This document shows, one piece after another, positions 16,806-27,978 of a DNA stretch of 55,426 nucleotides. The stretch is from Allopseudospirillum japonicum (GTDB lineage: Bacteria > Pseudomonadota > Gammaproteobacteria > Pseudomonadales > Halomonadaceae). The notes beneath the pieces are model-generated. The model did no database searches. It was not told where the DNA came from and worked only from the letters and a program-made list of their open reading frames with translations. Within the stretch, counting starts at the first letter, position 1. Each line of letters starts with the position of its first letter. The position numbers and the translations under genes are program-made. The stretch spans positions 1-55,426 of the forward strand of contig NZ_FNYH01000013.1 in NCBI RefSeq assembly GCF_900108915.1, given 5' to 3'.

Positions 16806-17072
16806 ATGAGTATCGAACTACTCACAGAACTAGAACAACGCATTCAAAATGCTGTTGAAACCATTGATTTACTCAAGATGGAAATTGATGATTTACGCCA
16901 AGAAAATGCGGATTTGCGTCAAGATCGCCAAGCTTGGGAAGAGCAACTGACACGTTTATTAGGCAAATTTTCTGCTTTAGATGATGCTGTCAATCCAGAA
17001 ACTGATACGCAAGAAGAAGCCCCGTTGGAACTGGATGAAACTCCTGAAAACACAACGCATTTCCCTTCTTAA
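16806..17072 (+). CDS. zapB: Cell division protein ZapB
   Basis: An 88-residue coiled-coil protein. The heptad region ELLTELEQRIQNAVETIDLL, then MEIDDLRQENADLRQDR, resembles ZapB, which links FtsZ-bound ZapA to MatP during division. An acidic tail of about 25 residues is longer than in E. coli (81 residues total). The ATG at 16806 is preceded by AAGGAG, which decides it against an upstream GTG. Confidence 0.8.
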   Translation: MSIELLTELEQRIQNAVETIDLLKMEIDDLRQENADLRQDRQAWEEQLTRLLGKFSALDDAVNPETDTQEEAPLELDETPENTTHFPS

Positions 17073-17093
17073 TCTACGCGGTTTCTGCATCAT

Positions 17094-17112
17094 CCTGCCC
17101 TTAAGGGGCAGG
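17094..17112. terminator. Hairpin between convergent zapB and dusA
   Basis: CCTGCCC-TTAA-GGGGCAGG forms a 7-bp stem that overlaps the dusA stop. It has only a weak T tract on either strand, so its terminator role is tentative. Confidence 0.45.
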
Positions 17113-18093
17113 TATTTCTGGCACCAGAGCTAACGCTGTTTCCAGCACTTCTACCCCAGCATTAGGCAAGTGAGCCTGCTCACTAAGATAACGCCGAAAA
17201 CGCTTGCCACCATAACACCCTTGAAAAATATTGAGTAAATGCCGCGTGATATGGTTTAAACGGCTACCTTGGCTTAACGCCGTTTCTATATAGGGATACA
17301 AGCGACGAATTGCTTGATGGCGGGTTAAAGGGTTCGGTTCGTCGTGAAATAAAACCTGATCCACTTGTGCTAAGAGCCAAGGGTTTTGGTAAGCCGCCCG
17401 CCCAAGCATCACACCATCTACATAGGCTAGATGCGCTTTAGCCTCCGCCAACGTTTGGATGCCGCCATTGAGGCTAATACAAAGCTCGGGGAAATCTGCC
17501 TTTAAACGATAAACGCGCGCATAGTTGAGTGGGGGAATTTCGCGATTTTCCTTCGGTGATAATCCTTGCAACCAAGCTTTACGCGCATGCACGATAAAAT
17601 GTTGGCAACCCGCTTGTGCGCATACCTCGATAAAGCGCTGCAAATCCTGGTCTTCATCTTGATCATCAATACCTAAACGACACTTGATCGTTACTGGACG
17701 ATCGGTTTGCGCTTGCATGGCTTGGAAACAAAGCGCAACCCGTGCAGGGTCCGCCATTAAACAAGCACCTATCGCATTATTTTGTACCCGATCACTTGGG
17801 CAACCCACATTTAAATTGATTTCATCATAATGCCAAACTTGGGTCGCTAATTGGGTTGCTTGTGCCAGTGCCTGCGGATCACCACCACCTAATTGTAATA
17901 CCAGAGGATGTTCTTGCGGTGAGTAATCCAAAAAACGCCCCGCATCGCCACTGTGTAAAATTGCGCCTGTGGTGACCATTTCTGTATACAAAAGTGCACG
18001 TCGGCTTAAGATACGTGCAAAATAGCGATAATGGCGATCAGTCCAATCCAACATGGGGGCGACGGAAAAAGTCGCTGCTGTATTTACTTTCAA
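17101..18093 (-). CDS. dusA: tRNA-dihydrouridine(20/20a) synthase DusA
   Basis: A 330-residue flavoenzyme reducing uridines 20 and 20a of tRNA. The protein opens with [20 protein letters not shown] and has the catalytic region [20 protein letters not shown] with the active cysteine, then [20 protein letters not shown] and SLNGGI, all DusA-type. No ATG fits: family similarity starts at once after TTG 18093, whose codon overlaps the TGA of the upstream gene (TTGA), with a weak AGGT ribosome site. Longer frames to 18198 would overlap the neighbour by over 100 nt. Confidence 0.95.
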   Translation of the reverse strand: MKVNTAATFSVAPMLDWTDRHYRYFARILSRRALLYTEMVTTGAILHSGDAGRFLDYSPQEHPLVLQLGGGDPQALAQATQLATQVWHYDEINLNVGCPSDRVQNNAIGACLMADPARVALCFQAMQAQTDRPVTIKCRLGIDDQDEDQDLQRFIEVCAQAGCQHFIVHARKAWLQGLSPKENREIPPLNYARVYRLKADFPELCISLNGGIQTLAEAKAHLAYVDGVMLGRAAYQNPWLLAQVDQVLFHDEPNPLTRHQAIRRLYPYIETALSQGSRLNHITRHLLNIFQGCYGGKRFRRYLSEQAHLPNAGVEVLETALALVPEIPAP

Positions 18094-20987
18094 GTTTTTT
18101 CTACCTGTACGGGCCAAGCTGGCGGGTGCTGCATATGCTGTACAAATGCGGCAGCGGGTAAAGGACGCGACAATAAATATCCTTGTACATCCTCGCACCC
18201 TGCTTGGGTTAAAAAGTCTAAATGGGCTTGTGTTTCTATGCCTTCTGCCACCGTATGCAGCCTAAGATTTTTGGCAATATCAATCACAGAAGAGGTAATG
18301 GCGGCATCGTCTTTATCTTCTGGCAAGCCGGCGACAAAAGTTTTATCAATTTTGAGTTTATCCAGCGGGAAACGCTTTAAATAAGCCAGGCTGGAATATC
18401 CAGTACCAAAATCATCTAAGGCGACTTGGACCCCTAAACGCTTTAAATATCCTAAAGTTTGTGCGGCATGTTCCGCGTGTTCCATTAAGACACTTTCTGT
18501 CACTTCTAACACCAAATTCCCCGCAGGGAAGCCAGTTTCCTGTAAGACACGCTCCACACAACCGATCAAATCATGCCGGAACTGCAACGCAGATAAATTG
18601 ACCGCCATACTAAAATCGTGCGCACCTGCTTGCCGCCATTGCTCCCCTTGACGACACGCTTGCGCTAACACCCATTCACCAATGGGTAAAATTAATCCGG
18701 TTTCTTCTGCTAAAGGAATAAAACGCAGTGGCGAAACCAGGCCATGTTCTGGACTATTCCAACGAATTAAAGCCTCGCATCCGACTAATTTTTGGGTTGC
18801 TAACCGGTATTGCGGTTGGTAATAGAGCTCAAATTCGCCCTGATTCAAAGCAATACGCAACGCATTTTCCAAACTTAAACGCTCAGAAACACGCTGGTTT
18901 AATTCAGCAGTAAAAAACTGGAAGGTATTTTTTCCCGATTCTTTTGCATGATATAAAGCCGCATCCGCATTGCGTGATAAGGTATCAAAATCTTCCCCAT
19001 CCTCTGGATATAAAGCAATTCCAATGCTGGGAGTAATAACTAATTCATGTTCACCACAATGAATTGGCCGTGCCACCGCCTTAATTAACATCTCAGCTAA
19101 TAAAGCAATATCATTCGTATTGCTAATCCCTGTGGTTAAAATCACAAACTCATCGCCCCCAATACGGCTTACCGTATCCCCTACAGGTACATGTGCTACT
19201 AAACGTTTTGCAACTTTCTTTAAAACCTCATCACCAATCGCATGTCCTAAAGAATCATTAATATTCTTAAAACGGTCTAAATCAATAAAGAGTAACGCAA
19301 TTAAAGTGTCTGGAGTATGTTCACGCTGCATCGCTTGAGTGGCGCGTGCATGTAATAAACGCCGATTAGGTAAATCGGTTAAACTGTCATATTCAGCCAT
19401 ATAGCGTAAGCGTTCTTCAACATCTTTGCGCTCACTAATATCATTAAAAGTCGCGACATAATGCGCAATTTTGCCCTCTTTATCCCGAGAAATCACAATG
19501 GAAAGCCACTCAGGATACAAGCTACCATCTTTACGCCGATTCCATAACTCACCTTGCCATTGGCCTTTACGTTGCAGGGTACGCCACAGGTGCGTATAAA
19601 ATTCAATGGGATGACGCCCAGACGATAGCATGGAAGGATTACGCCCTTTGACATCTTGCAAGCTATAGCCAGTAATATAGGTAAAGGCTTGATTTACGGT
19701 GACAATACGGTTTTGCTCATCGGTGACCATAATGCCTTCGCTGGCATTAGCAAACACCTGAGCGGCCAGCTCTAACTCGCGCGCATTGGCAATCAAAGTT
19801 TTATTTTGTTGATCTAAATCGGCCTGATAGCGTGCAAATAGCTGGCGTAACCAAGAAGCAAACCACAAAGCCGCCAGTAAGGAAATAATCGTAGCCACAC
19901 CCAGTGCAATGAGTAACGTAATGAAGTCTTTTTGTTGTGCTTGATTAATTTCCGCTTCTTGTAATTCAACCAGTTGATTTAATTCACTTAAATAAATACC
20001 TGCGACTAAAATCCAGTCCCACTCTTGGACATAAGCAACTAAAGATAATTTAGGATAAGGTCCAGAACCATCTGGCAAATACCAATCATATTCAAGAAAA
20101 CCACCGCCATTTTTTCCTAAATTCATTAATTGTTGGAATAATTGCGCATGTGCATAACTTTCAAAGGTAGAATAATGCTTACCTACCTGGGCTGTACGTG
20201 TTGGGTTTGAGATAAGATAACCATCGCCACTTAATACAGAAATATACCCAAAGTTACCAAAACGAATGCTATTTAAACGCTCAATCGCAGATTTTTTTAA
20301 ATCATCTTCTACACGATATAAATAATCTCCTGCACCTATAATCCAATCAAAAGGGGCAAAATATTGCACATAAGAAATTTTATCTGCCATATTTTCTGGA
20401 TCACGCGGTGCATACCAACGATAACGAGAGAAACCTGCACCTTGCGGATTTTTCACCGCATCAATTAAACCACGCATAATATAGTGGCCGGTATCATCTT
20501 GGTTCTCAATAAAAGAGGTGCCTTCCAAATGCGGAGCAGTTGGTAAAAGTATGCACTGGCCTTGCATATCATCAATAAAAATATAACCTCGGCCTTCGAA
20601 AAAGCGGATATCTCTTAAGGTGTTGATAATTAACTCAGCCAGCTGAGGATCTGGCATTTGGCCCTTTTGCTTTTGATATAAAGCGCGTGCAATAGCAATG
20701 GCTTGCTCGACTTCTGCTTTAGCGGCATTTTTTAATACCTGTTCCGCTTGCAAGCGGATAAATTTTAAATATCCTTGAATTGAGCTCATTTCATCGGTGA
20801 GCATTTTCTTTTGCTGGTCGATGATTTCATCACGCAGATGACTTAAACGCTCTTGTATTTGGGCGCGCATTTCAAAACTAAAATACAAGCCCATCGATAA
20901 GGTTAATAAGAGAACTACCCCTGTCATACCTAAAGTTTGGATCCGTGGTAGCGTTTTTGCGTTAATTTGCCAGCGCCGAATAAACAT
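18090..20987 (-). CDS. Cache-PAS-GGDEF-EAL cyclic-di-GMP protein
   Basis: A 965-residue membrane sensor. A first membrane helix (about residues 20-38) precedes a large periplasmic double-Cache region with [15 protein letters not shown] and [15 protein letters not shown], a second helix near 350-372, a PAS domain (~405-520), a GGDEF domain with intact IGGDEF near residue 610, and an EAL domain with CEALIRW near 737, [10 protein letters not shown] and EGIET. Both catalytic cores look complete, so it could make or break c-di-GMP under periplasmic ligand control. The stop overlaps the dusA start by 4 nt. Confidence 0.93.
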   Translation of the reverse strand: MFIRRWQINAKTLPRIQTLGMTGVVLLLTLSMGLYFSFEMRAQIQERLSHLRDEIIDQQKKMLTDEMSSIQGYLKFIRLQAEQVLKNAAKAEVEQAIAIARALYQKQKGQMPDPQLAELIINTLRDIRFFEGRGYIFIDDMQGQCILLPTAPHLEGTSFIENQDDTGHYIMRGLIDAVKNPQGAGFSRYRWYAPRDPENMADKISYVQYFAPFDWIIGAGDYLYRVEDDLKKSAIERLNSIRFGNFGYISVLSGDGYLISNPTRTAQVGKHYSTFESYAHAQLFQQLMNLGKNGGGFLEYDWYLPDGSGPYPKLSLVAYVQEWDWILVAGIYLSELNQLVELQEAEINQAQQKDFITLLIALGVATIISLLAALWFASWLRQLFARYQADLDQQNKTLIANARELELAAQVFANASEGIMVTDEQNRIVTVNQAFTYITGYSLQDVKGRNPSMLSSGRHPIEFYTHLWRTLQRKGQWQGELWNRRKDGSLYPEWLSIVISRDKEGKIAHYVATFNDISERKDVEERLRYMAEYDSLTDLPNRRLLHARATQAMQREHTPDTLIALLFIDLDRFKNINDSLGHAIGDEVLKKVAKRLVAHVPVGDTVSRIGGDEFVILTTGISNTNDIALLAEMLIKAVARPIHCGEHELVITPSIGIALYPEDGEDFDTLSRNADAALYHAKESGKNTFQFFTAELNQRVSERLSLENALRIALNQGEFELYYQPQYRLATQKLVGCEALIRWNSPEHGLVSPLRFIPLAEETGLILPIGEWVLAQACRQGEQWRQAGAHDFSMAVNLSALQFRHDLIGCVERVLQETGFPAGNLVLEVTESVLMEHAEHAAQTLGYLKRLGVQVALDDFGTGYSSLAYLKRFPLDKLKIDKTFVAGLPEDKDDAAITSSVIDIAKNLRLHTVAEGIETQAHLDFLTQAGCEDVQGYLLSRPLPAAAFVQHMQHPPAWPVQVEKT

Positions 20988-21159
20988 AAAACGTTTTGGC
21001 CTTCCATCAGGGTTTGGTTCAGAAATCGTCTCAGATAAATAAACATCTTATAAACGAAGCTTATGTATCATACTAGATACAGCTTAGCCAAAATTTGACG
21101 AATCCCAAAGATGGCGCACTAAGAGTCGCAGAGAAATATGTTTAACCGAGCAATTAACC

Positions 21160-21194
21160 AAAAATACGCCTCCTAATAAGACAAGAGGAGGCGT
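21160..21194 (-). terminator. Terminator of glyQ-glyS
   Basis: A 9-bp stem ACGCCTCCT (21166-21174) with AGGAGGCGT (21186-21194), followed on the minus strand by ATTTTTGG. It lies 12 nt after the glyS stop. Confidence 0.8.
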
Positions 21195-21205
21195 AAAAAC
21201 TCAGA

Positions 21206-23284
21206 TTAAGCCAAGGTAGGTAAGACGGCTATATCTGCAACTTCAAGGAACAAGGCTTGTAGAGCTGCAAGTAAAGCTAAGCGATTGGCACGTACTTGCG
21301 TGTCCTCTGCCATCACCATCACTTGCTCAAAGAAGGCATCGACAGGCGCCCCTAGCTCCGCCAAGCTGGCTAGTATCCCTTGATAATCAGCCTGAGCAGC
21401 TAAAGGCGCAATCTCAGTACGTTTTGCAGCAATGGCTTGTGCTAAGGCAATTTCTGCTGCTTCTGTTAATAACTCAGTTTGTACTTGTGCGTCTGCAGCT
21501 GGAGTTTCTTTCGTAAGAAGATTCGCCACTCGTTTATTTGCAGCGGCTAAAGCTGGTGCAGCAGGATGCTGCATAAAGCTGGCCACGGCTTGGACACGAC
21601 GATCAAAATCTAAAGGATGAGTGACGCCACGCGCACGTACGGACGTGACGACTTCTACCCCTATCGATTGTGCCTGATACCAAGCACGGAAACGCTCTAG
21701 CATATACTCAAGCACGGCCTCGACCGCATCTTGTGCTTGTGGGAGTTGTGTATGCGCTGCAGCTGCGCGTGTGAGTAAGTCCTTAAGATCCAAATCCAGT
21801 TGACGATGCACCAAAATATTCAAAACCCCCAAACTGGCACGGCGTAAACCAAAGGGATCTTTATCACCTGTTGGACGCTGACCTAAAGCAAAAATCCCCA
21901 CCAAGGTATCAAGGCGATCTGCCAAAGCAAGTGCCATCCCCGTCATAGTTTCTGGCAAAGCATCACCGGCATGGCGTGGCATGTATTGCTCATTTAAAGC
22001 TTGTGCAACTTCAGGCGCTTCTTGGGCATCTAGCGCATAGTGATAGCCCATAATCCCTTGTAATTCGGGGAATTCTAGTACCATCTCAGTGACTAAATCG
22101 CACTTGCTTAAATCTGCTGCACGCTCAATCGCGGCCACATCTGCTTGTAACTGCTCACCAATATAAGCTGCTAACTGCTTGATACGTTGGGTCTTTGCAT
22201 ACAAACTGCCTAGCTGTTGCTGGAAGACCACGTTTTTCAACGCGGGAATGCGCGCATCTAAAGGCTGTTTTTTATCGGTGGCAAAAAAGAAGGCAGCATC
22301 AGCAAGTCGTGGCCGAATGACTTTCTCATTTCCATGAATGACTTGCTGCGGATCTTGGCTTTCTAAGTTGGCAATCGTGATAAAGTGCGCCAGCAAGTTG
22401 CCTTGTGCATCCAGCATATGGAAGTATTTTTGATTGGCCTTCATTGAAGAAATCAAACACTCTGCTGGCACTTGCAAAAAGGCTTGTTCAAAACTACCAG
22501 TTAACGCGACTGGCCATTCAACTAAGCCATTGACTTCATCTAGCAAGTCTTCATCAATGACTGCAGTGCCTTGGTATTGTGCTGCTTGTTCCAACACCTG
22601 TGCACGAATGCGCTCGCTGCGTGCTTTTGGATCTACCATGACTTTGGCTTGATACAAGGTTTCTAGGTAGCCGCTGGCTTGGGTTAGCTCAATGTTTGTA
22701 TTTGAATGCACACGATGGCCACGTGTATGGCGTCCGGCTTGCAAACCCAACACTTGCGCGGGGACAATGTCCTCACCTAGCAACATCACTAACCAATGGA
22801 CTGGACGAGAGAACTCGACCCGAGAGGCGCCCCAACGCATGCGCTTAGGTACTGGCAGCTGATCCACTGCTTTAGCGACCATTTCAGGCAAGAGGTTTTT
22901 CGTGGCTTCACCGGTTTGGGTGTAGCGATAGCCCATCCAAGTGCCTTTATCGGTCTGCAATTCAATAAGATCACTGACATCTACCTGACAAGAGCGTGCA
23001 AAGCCTTGTAAGGCCTTAGTTGGTGCGCCTTGTGCATCAAAAGCGGCTTGTAAAGCAGGGCCACGGCGTTCAATTTCACGATCCGCTTGCGCTAACGCCA
23101 AATCTTGTACATAGACTGCCAAACGGCGCGGCGTATTATAGGCGGTTACTGAGGTGTAACTTAGGCCCGCTTTATCCAGTGCACTTTGTAACCCTTGGGC
23201 AAAGGCCTCAGATAAGGCTTGCAAGGCTTTTGGCGGTAATTCTTCGCCACCGAGTTCAACAAGAAAATCGCGCGCATCTGCCAT
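21206..23284 (-). CDS. glyS: Glycyl-tRNA synthetase beta subunit
   Basis: A 692-residue beta chain of the bacterial alpha2beta2 GlyRS, near the usual ~690. The N-terminus DFLVELGGEELPPKALQAL is characteristic, followed by YNTPRRLAVYV, RMRWGASRVEFSRPVHWLV and the HD-like helical body with GDKDPFGLRRASLGVLNIL, then a C-terminal anticodon-binding-like region. It binds tRNA-Gly for the catalytic alpha subunit. The ATG overlaps the glyQ stop (TAATG), so the subunits are made together. Confidence 0.97.
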   Translation of the reverse strand: MADARDFLVELGGEELPPKALQALSEAFAQGLQSALDKAGLSYTSVTAYNTPRRLAVYVQDLALAQADREIERRGPALQAAFDAQGAPTKALQGFARSCQVDVSDLIELQTDKGTWMGYRYTQTGEATKNLLPEMVAKAVDQLPVPKRMRWGASRVEFSRPVHWLVMLLGEDIVPAQVLGLQAGRHTRGHRVHSNTNIELTQASGYLETLYQAKVMVDPKARSERIRAQVLEQAAQYQGTAVIDEDLLDEVNGLVEWPVALTGSFEQAFLQVPAECLISSMKANQKYFHMLDAQGNLLAHFITIANLESQDPQQVIHGNEKVIRPRLADAAFFFATDKKQPLDARIPALKNVVFQQQLGSLYAKTQRIKQLAAYIGEQLQADVAAIERAADLSKCDLVTEMVLEFPELQGIMGYHYALDAQEAPEVAQALNEQYMPRHAGDALPETMTGMALALADRLDTLVGIFALGQRPTGDKDPFGLRRASLGVLNILVHRQLDLDLKDLLTRAAAAHTQLPQAQDAVEAVLEYMLERFRAWYQAQSIGVEVVTSVRARGVTHPLDFDRRVQAVASFMQHPAAPALAAANKRVANLLTKETPAADAQVQTELLTEAAEIALAQAIAAKRTEIAPLAAQADYQGILASLAELGAPVDAFFEQVMVMAEDTQVRANRLALLAALQALFLEVADIAVLPTLA

Positions 23285-24246
23285 TAGTGAGTCTCCTGTT
23301 CGCTGGCAAGTTGGGCTAAGACTTCGTCACGCAAGGCAGGGCTCGCTAGTGGGAAGCCGAGTGCATGGCGTGCATTAAAATAGGCTTGTGCCACATCACG
23401 CGCTAAAGTACGTACACGTAAAATATAGCGTTGGCGTTCGGTCACGGAAATCGCATGGCGCGCATCCAATAGGTTAAAAGTATGCGAAGCCTTGAGCACC
23501 ATTTCATAGGCAGGTAGGGGCAAACCTTGCGCGAGCAGGGATTGGCATTGCGTTTCATAATGATCAAAATTAGTGAACAGCATGGGCACATCGGCATGTT
23601 CAAAATTGTAGGCACTCATTTCCACCTCGTTTTGGTGGAACACATCACCATAGGTAACTTGAGTGCCATCCGGTGCTTGCGTCCACACCAGATCATAAAC
23701 ACTATCAACCCCTTGCAAATACATGGCAATCCGTTCTAAGCCATAGGTGATTTCCCCAGTGACAGGATAGCATTCAATACCACCGGCTTGCTGGAAGTAA
23801 GTAAACTGGGTCACTTCCATGCCATTTAACCAAACTTCCCAACCTAAACCCCAAGCCCCTAGGGTGGGGGATTCCCAGTTATCTTCCACAAAGCGAATAT
23901 CATGCACTTGAGGATCAATCCCCAGCATACGCAGAGAATCAAGATATAATTCTTGAATATTGGCAGGCGAAGGCTTCATCACCACTTGGAACTGATAGTA
24001 ATGCTGTAGACGATTGGGGTTCTCGCCATAGCGGCCATCGGTCGGGCGGCGCGAAGGTTGCACATAGGCACTGTTCCAGTTTTCTGGGCCAATCGCGCGT
24101 AAAAAAGTGGCTGGGTGAAAGGTACCTGCACCCACTTCCATATCTAAAGGCTGTAAAATGACACAACCTTGTTTCGCCCAAAACGCTTGTAGAGCCAAAA
24201 TAAGCCCTTGAAAACTGCTGACATCTGGGGTTGCTTGAGCACTCAC
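23284..24246 (-). CDS. glyQ: Glycyl-tRNA synthetase alpha subunit
   Basis: A 320-residue class II catalytic subunit. Typical segments are [60 protein letters not shown] and [20 protein letters not shown]. It activates glycine and charges tRNA-Gly. Translation starts at GTG 24246 behind GAGGG. The 237-nt gap upstream carries no gene; its T-rich part is the leader. Confidence 0.97.
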   Translation of the reverse strand: MSAQATPDVSSFQGLILALQAFWAKQGCVILQPLDMEVGAGTFHPATFLRAIGPENWNSAYVQPSRRPTDGRYGENPNRLQHYYQFQVVMKPSPANIQELYLDSLRMLGIDPQVHDIRFVEDNWESPTLGAWGLGWEVWLNGMEVTQFTYFQQAGGIECYPVTGEITYGLERIAMYLQGVDSVYDLVWTQAPDGTQVTYGDVFHQNEVEMSAYNFEHADVPMLFTNFDHYETQCQSLLAQGLPLPAYEMVLKASHTFNLLDARHAISVTERQRYILRVRTLARDVAQAYFNARHALGFPLASPALRDEVLAQLASEQETH

Positions 24247-24483
24247 AGGGTTACCCTCGGAAAAAAATCAATTGAGCAAGGCGCCGCTTATCATGGCAAA
24301 CGACGATGAGGTGCGCGCAAGTTTAACGAAAATACGCGACGCAACAAGCCCTAGCACAGAATCCGAGCAAGATCACCTAGGAAATTAGCATGCTTTGTAT
24401 TCACTTTGCTGGGTGTTTAAGGAGGTGTTTCTAGGGTCTTGTTGCCAGCTGGATATGGTAAGTTTGATCGCTATCTTTGGGAT

Positions 24484-25272
24484 TTAATCCTCAGCATAGA
24501 TCATCTTGCGGGTCATACCGCCATCCACTACGAAATTCTGCCCTGTGATAAACCCTGCAGCATCTGAAGCTAAATAGGCGACTAAAGATGCCACATCATC
24601 AGGACGGCCAATACGTCCAACCGGATGTTGTTGTAAATCGCGTTCAGAGTGTACCGGTTCGGTGCGGACACTTTTTTTCTGCCAATCGCCGACTTCAATC
24701 CAGCCGGGGCTAATACTGTTGACGCGAACTTCAGGTGCAAGGCTCATCGCCAAAGCATGGGTTAAAGCGAGAACGCCCCCTTTAGCCGCGGCATAGGCTT
24801 CTGTGTCTGGTTCAGATTGCAGGGCACGAGTCGACGCAATATTAATGATACTGCCGCGACTTTCCCTTAAAGCTGAAATGGCATATTTAGCGCATAAAAA
24901 ACTACCGCTTAGATGCACGCTTAAATATTGGTTCCAAGTAGCTAAGCTCAAATCTTCAATGGGACCGGTAAAAGGCACTGCGAGGCCAGCATTGTTGACC
25001 AATAAATCCAAGCGTCCGAAACGCTCCAAGGTCATATCGACCATAAAGGCGATCGAGTCTTCATGGCTAATATCTGTATGGTGAAATAAGATAGGACCTA
25101 AATCCATCAGCAGATTTTTGCACTCTTGCCCAGCTTCTACATCAATATCAGCAATCATCACCTGATACCCTAGGGTTAACAAGGTGCCGCAAATCGCACG
25201 CCCGATACCTTGTGCCCCTCCGGTTACAATGGCAACAGGGGTATGAGCTGACGCTGTAGACGTTGTGTGCAT
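24484..25272 (-). CDS. SDR-family NAD(P)-dependent oxidoreductase
   Basis: A 262-residue classical short-chain dehydrogenase. The cofactor loop is TGGAQGIGRA, followed by the acidic residue in ADIDVEAG (which favours NAD), NNAG, the catalytic serine in NIASTRA, the YAAAK catalytic pair, and SPGWIEVG. The substrate cannot be read from sequence; sugar or sterol-like alcohols are common in the family. ATG 25272 is chosen over an in-frame GTG at 25281 because GGTGG lies 5 nt before it. It is transcribed away from rpsT behind that gene's terminator. Confidence 0.88.
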   Translation of the reverse strand: MHTTSTASAHTPVAIVTGGAQGIGRAICGTLLTLGYQVMIADIDVEAGQECKNLLMDLGPILFHHTDISHEDSIAFMVDMTLERFGRLDLLVNNAGLAVPFTGPIEDLSLATWNQYLSVHLSGSFLCAKYAISALRESRGSIINIASTRALQSEPDTEAYAAAKGGVLALTHALAMSLAPEVRVNSISPGWIEVGDWQKKSVRTEPVHSERDLQQHPVGRIGRPDDVASLVAYLASDAAGFITGQNFVVDGGMTRKMIYAED

Positions 25273-25300
25273 AAAATCCACCGACCTATTAAAAAGCTAC

Positions 25301-25329
25301 AAAAAAACCGACGTGGATAACGTCGGTTT
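25301..25329 (-). terminator. Terminator of rpsT
   Basis: AAACCGACGT-GGATA-ACGTCGGTTT (25305-25329) gives a 10-bp stem, and the minus strand continues with a further run of T residues. It is a strong intrinsic terminator 40 nt after the rpsT stop. Confidence 0.9.
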
Positions 25330-25369
25330 CTGGCACGCAAAAGTCAAGCGTGAGATGCAAATATCTACT

Positions 25370-25639
25370 TTAAGCAGCAGCCAAAGCTTTGATACGTGCA
25401 TTCAGGCGGCTTTTAGTACGCGCTGCTTTGTTCTTAGAAAGAATGCCCTTGTCTGCGATACGGTCAATCACAGGCTGAGCGACACGGAATTCCGCCATAG
25501 CCGTTGCATGATCACCTGCACGTACTGCTGCAATAACGCGCTTGATGTAAGTACGGACCATAGAACGCTGTCCCGCATTGTGTTGACGACGTTTTTCCGC
25601 TTGATGCGCACGCTTTTTGGCAGATTTGATGTTTGCCAC
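25370..25639 (-). CDS. rpsT: Ribosomal protein S20
   Basis: An 89-residue basic protein of the 30S subunit. It begins [20 protein letters not shown] and continues [13 protein letters not shown], both typical of S20. The start is GTG at 25639 with AAGGAG 7 nt upstream; E. coli rpsT likewise uses a non-ATG start and is autoregulated at translation, so the same may apply here. Confidence 0.97.
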   Translation of the reverse strand: MANIKSAKKRAHQAEKRRQHNAGQRSMVRTYIKRVIAAVRAGDHATAMAEFRVAQPVIDRIADKGILSKNKAARTKSRLNARIKALAAA

Positions 25640-25787
25640 TGTCTAGCTCCTTGGAGTTAGCTAAAAGTAAGAATTCGAAACCCCGCCTTTAGCAAGACGG
25701 AGCTTGCCACGCAGGCTTAATCAAGTGCGGCGCTAGTGAGTGAACAGGCCCAACTAGCCACCATACACCAAATAGCAGGGGGCGAAA

Positions 25788-25816
25788 ATGATGCGCCTTT
25801 GCTACTTAGCTGTCAA
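25788..25816 (-). promoter_or_regulatory. Candidate rpsT promoter
   Basis: On the minus strand TTGACA (25811-25816) and CATCAT (25788-25793) are 17 bp apart, leaving a leader of about 140 nt. A second upstream -10-like TAGAAT near 25850 suggests a tandem promoter. Confidence 0.5.
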
Positions 25817-25923
25817 TCCTAGGGTTGTCATCTGAGAGGAAGCCGGATTCTAGCATAAGCCTGCGCGCAAAAGCCACTGTAATTCTGCGGCTGCCTTGAT
25901 GCAATTTCGCCTGTTAATAGGGA

Positions 25924-26580
25924 TTACTCTGCTCCTAAATGGCCGCGAATCCCTTCTTTTTCATGACGATCAAGGTTAGAAATAGGAATTGTGATAAAAG
26001 GTAGACCCAAGGCATCAGTACGCACCACCGCCTGTAAAGTTGGCCCCCGCTGCGGTTTACTCAGATCTTTGATCGCTTGTGCTTTGGCAGATAAAGGACT
26101 GAGGTAATAATACATTTCTGCAATCCCGTGGAATTTCTCCAAGGTGATTACATTTAAGGAAGCCGTCTCATTCACCCCAGGAATAAAACCTAAGGGAATA
26201 CTGATCCCGAAGTTATCTCGGTTAGTGGCCAAAGACGTATAAAAGACCGTCAGCGCAATATCGGCGTGCTCGGCTTGATCGGCGCGTACCAGTCCATAAG
26301 TTTGTTCTAATTCGGTTAATAAGCGCTGATCTGCATAGCCTTTCAATGCGTTATCGTGCAAAAAATACGAATTTAGCCAAACCTTATAGCCGGCCAATTC
26401 ACCGAAACTTTCTGGCAGTTCGCGGACCATATCATCAATACTATGGGTCACTAAACGCTGCGAGGTGGAGCCACTAAAAGAGCCATCCATCTCACGCGAG
26501 GCACAAGCACTTAAGACCAGCCCAAGTCCTAATGCGGCAAGTACTCGGCTTGCCTTGCTGATTTTTGTTGCTGAAAACAT
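25924..26580 (-). CDS. Putative outer-membrane lipoprotein
   Basis: A 218-residue protein with a lipoprotein signal peptide: basic N-terminus, hydrophobic core VLAALGLGLVLS and lipobox LSAC with cysteine near residue 26. The mature part contains SIDDMVRELPESF, YKVWLNSYFL and a C-terminal segment FITIPISNLDRHEKEG; I do not recognise the family. It follows tilS by 18 nt and is probably the last gene of accA-tilS. Location in the envelope is inferred from the signal alone. Confidence 0.8.
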   Translation of the reverse strand: MFSATKISKASRVLAALGLGLVLSACASREMDGSFSGSTSQRLVTHSIDDMVRELPESFGELAGYKVWLNSYFLHDNALKGYADQRLLTELEQTYGLVRADQAEHADIALTVFYTSLATNRDNFGISIPLGFIPGVNETASLNVITLEKFHGIAEMYYYLSPLSAKAQAIKDLSKPQRGPTLQAVVRTDALGLPFITIPISNLDRHEKEGIRGHLGAE

Positions 26581-26598
26581 AGATAAATCCTGTTGAGT

Positions 26599-27978
26599 TT
26601 ACGCTTGATCTTGTTGATCCCTTGCTTGTATATGCCAGCCAGCCGCCGCCAGCTTGGGCAGTACAGCAATCAAGCGTCCTTGATGGTAGACATAAGGCAA
26701 ATAAGGGCGCTCCCAAGGGGGAATGCCTAGCGACTGTAACAAGTTTTTCAAGCTTTGCGTACCACGGCGCGCCATGGCTAACTTTTCCCCACCTTGGCGT
26801 AAGCGGATATGGAAAGCTTCCTGTTGTGGTCCTTGTATTTGATAATGCCAAGTACCCCAAGGGGTCACTAAAGGTGCTTGTCCTGACCAAGTGGTATGCC
26901 AATCTGGGTTAATCTTGTCAGCGAGCGCAGGCACCAAATAGAGATGCTGGCGATACTTGTAAATGTGATGCCCTTGCCAACTTAAGCAGGCTTGCGTATC
27001 TTGCGCCGCTGCTAACACACTTGTGTGTAACTCTGCCCACAGATGCCCTGCTAAATCGATACCATAGCTTTCTAACCAAGCCGCTAGCACAGCGCGTTGA
27101 CGTATCCAAGGCCAAGTATCAAAAGGGGCTTGCAAGGTGAGCCGACTCAAAGCCCGTGTATACGCTGGTCTGGGTTCTAATACTTGCTGTAAATCTGCCT
27201 GTAGATAGGTATCCAGTAAGTTGTGTGCTTGTTGACAATAGTGGGCACTTAAAGCCATTTGCTGTTGTGCTTGTGGCCAACGTGCCTGTAAAACCGGCAA
27301 GACTTGGTGACGTAAATAATTCCGATCAAAGCGCATGGTTTGATTAGATTCATCTTCCACCCAAGTCAGGCCGATTTGTTCAGCAAAAGCGTGCAGCTTC
27401 AGCCGATTGATCTCAAGTAAAGGCCGTACTAAATAAGCTTGACCCTGTGGCAAAGTCAGCGCACGTTGTGAAGGAATTGCCCCCAAACCACGTACCCCAG
27501 CACCGCGCAAGGCGCGATATAAAAAGGTTTCTGCTTGATCTTGCTGGTGATGACCTTGCAAAAGTACCTCATCAGGGCGCAACACTTGGGCAAACACCTG
27601 ATAACGGGCGCGTCTTGCTTGTGCTTCCAGATTGGTTTTGGTGTCCAAATGGATTTTGCGGGTTTGCAAGGGAATTGCAAAATAGCCACAAAGCTGCTGA
27701 CAATGTCTTAACCAAGCATCTGCATGTGGTGATAAACCGTGGTGCACATGAATCGCTTGTAAGGGGTACTGGTATTTTTGACTATAAAGGTGTGCCAACA
27801 CGAGTAACACACTAGAATCCATCCCCCCGCTTAAGGCAACTTGTAGCCCAACAGGAGGTTGTACGAAAGCTTGATGAAGTGTTGTTTGAAAGGCTTGATA
27901 TAAAGGAGCCTGTTCTGCGGCCACGACAGCCGCAGAGAGTGCGCAATTCAACACTGGATTAGGCCGCTTCAGGTGCAC
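26599..27978 (-). CDS. tilS: tRNA(Ile)-lysidine synthase TilS
   Basis: A 459-residue N-type ATP pyrophosphatase that converts C34 of tRNA-Ile(CAU) to lysidine so it reads AUA. The P-loop [10 protein letters not shown] is clear, followed by [20 protein letters not shown] and [12 protein letters not shown]; the C-terminal TilS substrate domains contain [20 protein letters not shown]. The frame opens with GTG 27978, overlapping accA by 20 nt; a second GTG at 27954 is an alternative. Confidence 0.95.
   Translation of the reverse strand: MHLKRPNPVLNCALSAAVVAAEQAPLYQAFQTTLHQAFVQPPVGLQVALSGGMDSSVLLVLAHLYSQKYQYPLQAIHVHHGLSPHADAWLRHCQQLCGYFAIPLQTRKIHLDTKTNLEAQARRARYQVFAQVLRPDEVLLQGHHQQDQAETFLYRALRGAGVRGLGAIPSQRALTLPQGQAYLVRPLLEINRLKLHAFAEQIGLTWVEDESNQTMRFDRNYLRHQVLPVLQARWPQAQQQMALSAHYCQQAHNLLDTYLQADLQQVLEPRPAYTRALSRLTLQAPFDTWPWIRQRAVLAAWLESYGIDLAGHLWAELHTSVLAAAQDTQACLSWQGHHIYKYRQHLYLVPALADKINPDWHTTWSGQAPLVTPWGTWHYQIQGPQQEAFHIRLRQGGEKLAMARRGTQSLKNLLQSLGIPPWERPYLPYVYHQGRLIAVLPKLAAAGWHIQARDQQDQA

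Noticed and set aside
27447-27815. 122-codon plus-strand frame
   Set aside because: Antisense to tilS and without any family features.
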